A DNA stretch of 56,458 bases. It comes from SAR116 cluster bacterium AG-325-I21 (GTDB lineage: Bacteria; Pseudomonadota; Alphaproteobacteria; Puniceispirillales; Puniceispirillaceae). The stretch spans positions 1 through 56,458 of the forward strand of contig QBYK01000010.1 of the NCBI GenBank assembly GCA_003282865.1, written 5' to 3'. The notes beneath the pieces are model-generated. The model had not been told where the DNA came from. It did no database searches and saw only the letters and a list, made by a program, of their open reading frames with translations. The position numbers were made by a program, and so were the translations under genes. Shown here in pieces: positions 53,802-56,458 of the stretch (its first letter is position 1; each line of letters opens with the position of its first letter).

Positions 53802-54792
53802 TCCAAGCCAGCATCTCGTCAACTGCACTTTGAGTTTGAGCAGGTGAGACGATATCGCCAGCGATTATATGCGCGTAAACATCGTCCGATGTCCGCAAAT
53901 CCACCATTACGCTCTTATGCGGTCCGCCCCATTCTTTGGCAAACTCCGCAATTTTTTCAGCCACCACCACTTGATCTTTTCGGCTATAGTAAAAAAGAGC
54001 TGGCACGTCCACCTCAGCAAAATCCAAATCATCAACAGCTTTTACTAGCGCCGCCATTGGCATCAGTGCAACCGTTGGATAATCAGTTGTCCAATAGCGG
54101 GCATGAAGCTCGTTCCGTGGAACGGTTTGCTGCCAGTCACCGATTATAAGCGGCACCCAATGCCGCGCAAATGGCCATGTCAAAAGCGTTGCTGCCCTGT
54201 TGTTAATGGCGAAATTTGGTGAAATAAAAATAAAGCCAGCGATATTTTTTATCGCGGCTTTATCTTGCGCTAACGCTGCGGTTAGTGTACCACCAGTAGA
54301 GTTTCCCATAACAATCAGTCGTTGGCCGATTGCAGTTCCAACTTTCAGTGCTTCACCAACATCACGCATCCAGTGATCTATGCTGGCCTCAGCCAACGCT
54401 TCTGCACTGCGGCCATGGCCAGTTAAGCGCGCCAGATATAAATTAGCCCCGAGAGCTTTTGCCACCCTATCTGGCACCGGGCGAATTTCTTTAGATGTTG
54501 CAGTAAACCCATGAAGGTAAACAATCGACAATGGCGTCCTAATGCCCGGCTCTTTTGCCCAAATAACCTGTTTCTGAACACCCACAACGATATCATCAAA
54601 CTGCTGTTCCCGTGTAGCAAGATAGACATCAACATCACTGCCAACTCGAATCTGGTCATGGTCAATAGTAAGATCAGCGGGTTCACGCGGCGTAAATAAC
54701 CACACCAACGCCAACAACCCAACAAAACCCAGCAGATAAAATCTCACGCTTTTGAATTTTACAAAAATAGTCCGGCCCCACTTCTCATACAT
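53788..54792 (-). CDS. Membrane-anchored alpha/beta hydrolase
   Basis: Serine hydrolase (334 aa), probably an esterase or lipase on the periplasmic face. One hydrophobic helix (about residues 17-33) anchors it. The oxyanion loop is 'IVYLHGFTATSKEI', the nucleophile Ser165 is in 'VMGNSTGGTL', the acid is in 'FYYSRKDQVV', and the His probably in 'DVYAHIIAGD'. All three catalytic elements of a complete alpha/beta fold are present. It converges on the aminotransferase gene with a 14-bp overlap. Substrate unknown; start possibly a few codons later. Confidence 0.85.
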   Translation of the reverse strand: MYEKWGRTIFVKFKSVRFYLLGFVGLLALVWLFTPREPADLTIDHDQIRVGSDVDVYLATREQQFDDIVVGVQKQVIWAKEPGIRTPLSIVYLHGFTATSKEIRPVPDRVAKALGANLYLARLTGHGRSAEALAEASIDHWMRDVGEALKVGTAIGQRLIVMGNSTGGTLTAALAQDKAAIKNIAGFIFISPNFAINNRAATLLTWPFARHWVPLIIGDWQQTVPRNELHARYWTTDYPTVALMPMAALVKAVDDLDFAEVDVPALFYYSRKDQVVVAEKIAEFAKEWGGPHKSVMVDLRTSDDVYAHIIAGDIVSPAQTQSAVDEMLAWIRAL

Positions 54793-54901
54793 CTGTCGAT
54801 TATTGAATCAAACCAACGTTCCAAAATGGTATCTAATTTTCCACACAGATCAAATTACTTCGACCTTTGCCGATAACACCAAGCAGTGCTAGGGTTTAAT
54901 C

Positions 54902-55108
54902 ATGGAAGATAGGGTTATCAAACTTGAAGAAAAAATGGCCATTTTACAGGATGAGTTATCGCAAATGGGTCATGAGGTTTATGCGCAACAAAAAGAAATG
55001 GCGCGGCTTATGATCGAAATAGGAAAATTGAAATCTCGCCTTGAGCATGTCAAACCCGATAGTGGTATTCTAAACCCAAGTGAGGATTCACCACCGCCCC
55101 ATTATTGA
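54902..55108 (+). CDS. slyX: SlyX family protein
   Basis: Small coiled-coil protein (68 aa). Heptads run over residues 2-48 ('RVIKLEEKMAILQDELSQM', 'QQKEMARLMIEIGKL'), and the chain ends with the family's Pro-Pro-His-Tyr tail. The role is unknown in all bacteria. A small inverted repeat (ATGAAC/GTTCAT, 55129-55148) follows the stop and may end the transcript. Confidence 0.88.
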   Translation: MEDRVIKLEEKMAILQDELSQMGHEVYAQQKEMARLMIEIGKLKSRLEHVKPDSGILNPSEDSPPPHY

Positions 55109-55244
55109 GGCCGTTCGCATTAATATAAATGAACGATCATTGGTTCATATAACAGCCCAGATGGTGCGTTTATCGAGCTTGATCGCGTAGTTTGTTCCGA
55201 AGACAGACGCGATAGGAGGTGACGAGGTAATCCTGGATTTCAAC

Positions 55245-56458
55245 TTATTCATCCAGTTTTTTCAGGAACGCTATTCCAGCTGGACTGAGTCTCGATAACT
55301 CTTTGCCGTTTGCAATATCAGAGGCAACTGATTTCCCAATTTCAACTCCCCATTGATCAAAGCTGTTCACGCCCCAGATGAAGCCAGACACAGTAGTGAT
55401 ATGTTCATATAAAGCCAGTAACCTGCCAAGCGCATAAGGAGTTGTCATTTCCCAGCTTATCAGCACAGATGGACGGTTCCCAGGAAAATGACGATGCGGC
55501 TCATCCGTATTCGAGGCACCACTAGCCAGTGTCTCGGCTTGAGAAATAGCATTAATTAAAAGCGTTGTATGACTAGCTTGCCAAGTCGGATCATCTGGCA
55601 TGATCGCCGATTTACGCGCCACCAATATATCAATCGGAACAATATCTCGTCCCTGGTGAAGCCATTGGAAAAAACTGTGCTGACTGCTAGTTCCAACACC
55701 TCCCCAGACCAGCGGGCCGGCAGGTTCAGACAGTGCATTACCAAACCGGTCCACACTTTTTCCGTTACTCTCCATTTCAAGCTGCTGGGCCCATCCAGGA
55801 AAGCGTGATAACCGTTGGTCGTAAGGCATTAGTCCATAAGCCGTGCGCCCAAGAAATGTCCTCTGCCAGATCCGCAAAAGGCCCATGATTACCGGCAGGT
55901 TACTCCCAAGGGGCGCGGTCTTAAAATGCGTATCCATGGCATGCGCGCCGGAGAGTAGTGCAGCAAAATTCTTGCTTCCAATTGCAATCATGACGGGCAG
56001 GCCAACGGCCGACCACAACGAATAGCGCCCACCTACACCATCGTCAAACGCAAAGATATGGTCTATTGCAATACCCCAATTTTTGGCTCGTTCAGTATTC
56101 GCCGTCACTGCGACAATGGCTCGATCGGCAGCAGCTCCATTTTTTTGCAACCAGTCTTTTGCCAACCTTGCATTGGTCAGGGTCTCAGCTGTCGTAAATG
56201 ACTTTGATGTCACAATAAAAAGTGTTTTATGTGGATCGCATTGGACCAACGCGTCATGAAGCGCCGCAGGATCAACATTTCCAACAAAATGTAGAGCCGG
56301 CCCATCGTGAAAGCTGGCAAGGCCTTGGGTAACCATCGCCGGACCAAGATCAGACCCGCCAATACCAAGGTTAACAACGGTTGTTACTGATTCATTTGCA
56401 CGCAAACTATCTACAAAACTGGAACATTTTTTATAATCTTCATGGCTCCGATATTCGG
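55245..56458 (-). CDS. pgi: Glucose-6-phosphate isomerase (partial, 5' end outside window)
   Basis: Enzyme interconverting glucose 6-phosphate and fructose 6-phosphate. The frame is open to the right edge, so the N-terminal part is missing; about 404 residues are present. Seen: 'NLGIGGSDLGPAM' and the phosphate loop 'FIVTSKSFTTAETLTNA'. 'GGRYSLWSAVGLP' is the first family signature, with its Arg-Tyr-Ser, and 'ESNGKS' and 'GVNSFDQWGVEIGK' close the active site (catalytic Lys near the end). With fbp-fba, it completes the route back to glucose 6-phosphate. Confidence 0.95.
   Translation of the reverse strand, partial: EYRSHEDYKKCSSFVDSLRANESVTTVVNLGIGGSDLGPAMVTQGLASFHDGPALHFVGNVDPAALHDALVQCDPHKTLFIVTSKSFTTAETLTNARLAKDWLQKNGAAADRAIVAVTANTERAKNWGIAIDHIFAFDDGVGGRYSLWSAVGLPVMIAIGSKNFAALLSGAHAMDTHFKTAPLGSNLPVIMGLLRIWQRTFLGRTAYGLMPYDQRLSRFPGWAQQLEMESNGKSVDRFGNALSEPAGPLVWGGVGTSSQHSFFQWLHQGRDIVPIDILVARKSAIMPDDPTWQASHTTLLINAISQAETLASGASNTDEPHRHFPGNRPSVLISWEMTTPYALGRLLALYEHITTVSGFIWGVNSFDQWGVEIGKSVASDIANGKELSRLSPAGIAFLKKLDE

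Overview
The window looks like ordinary chromosome from an alphaproteobacterium of roughly even base composition, slightly AT-rich by eye. The gene content points there: the nucleoid protein GapR (DUF2312) next to a DUF1244 protein, an IalB-like secreted protein, a Calvin-type class II fructose-bisphosphate aldolase, and compact operons with 4-bp overlaps. Glycine betaine uptake genes and an acryloyl-CoA reductase (AcuI-type) fit a marine heterotroph, perhaps of the SAR116 kind. That placement is inference. I saw no tRNA, rRNA, insertion sequence, phage gene or CRISPR array.

Layout, left to right. 1-1888 (minus): a glycine betaine/proline ABC transporter (binding protein, then permease running off the left edge). 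2072-2806: a class II aldolase-family enzyme. 3078-5184: an RmlB-like sugar-nucleotide epimerase/dehydratase and a GT4 glycosyltransferase. 5297-7091: two RNA methyltransferases facing each other. 7349-8338: a GlxA/GbdR-type regulator. 8390-12802 (minus): mutA-mutB (methylmalonyl-CoA mutase) and sufE. 12871-14831: an ArnT-like glycosyltransferase and an MntR-like repressor. 15108-16617: DUF1244, gapR, pyrF. 16849-20943: an MFS carrier, trxB, an M23 peptidase and an SDR protein. 20940-23887 (minus): a BI-1 family protein, then fbp-fba. 24046-25712: ialB-rlmN. 25931-30099: an arylesterase divergent from an ABC ATPase/FtsX-type permease pair (the tesA-ybbA-ybbP arrangement). 30251-36814: argG, sodB, gamma-carbonic anhydrase, a beta-hydroxyacid dehydrogenase, hpt, acuI and a TPR protein. 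36963-41262: a zinc-ribbon membrane protein, a dead dehydrogenase gene, pyk, a DapA-family aldolase and a small membrane protein. 41298-53801: CoA-ester and amino-acid catabolism (CaiB/BaiF transferase, acyl-CoA dehydrogenase, dipeptidase, YtoQ, dehydrogenase, MFS carrier, a decaying gene cluster, a TPP enzyme and a class III aminotransferase). 53788-end: an alpha/beta hydrolase, slyX and pgi, which runs off the right edge.

Metabolic reading. AcuI (acryloyl-CoA to propionyl-CoA) and the two-subunit methylmalonyl-CoA mutase would be two steps of one propionyl-CoA-to-succinyl-CoA route, although they lie 22 kb apart. fbp-fba, pgi and pyk cover upper gluconeogenesis and lower glycolysis.

I found no convincing new defence, mobile or secretion system. 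The best leads are smaller. (1) A decaying cluster at 48004-50468 contains a CaiB/BaiF gene with two disabling lesions, and a dead GST gene joined directly to the tail of another CaiB/BaiF gene. (2) A dehydrogenase pseudogene lies at 37714-38070. (3) Several perfect palindromes or tandem repeats sit in promoter regions: 12836-12851, 14989-15004, 2837-2858, 52311-52345 and 46588-46605. (4) The uncharacterised DUF1244 protein is in line with gapR. (5) There is an uncharacterised double zinc-ribbon, tail-anchored membrane protein at 36963-37511.
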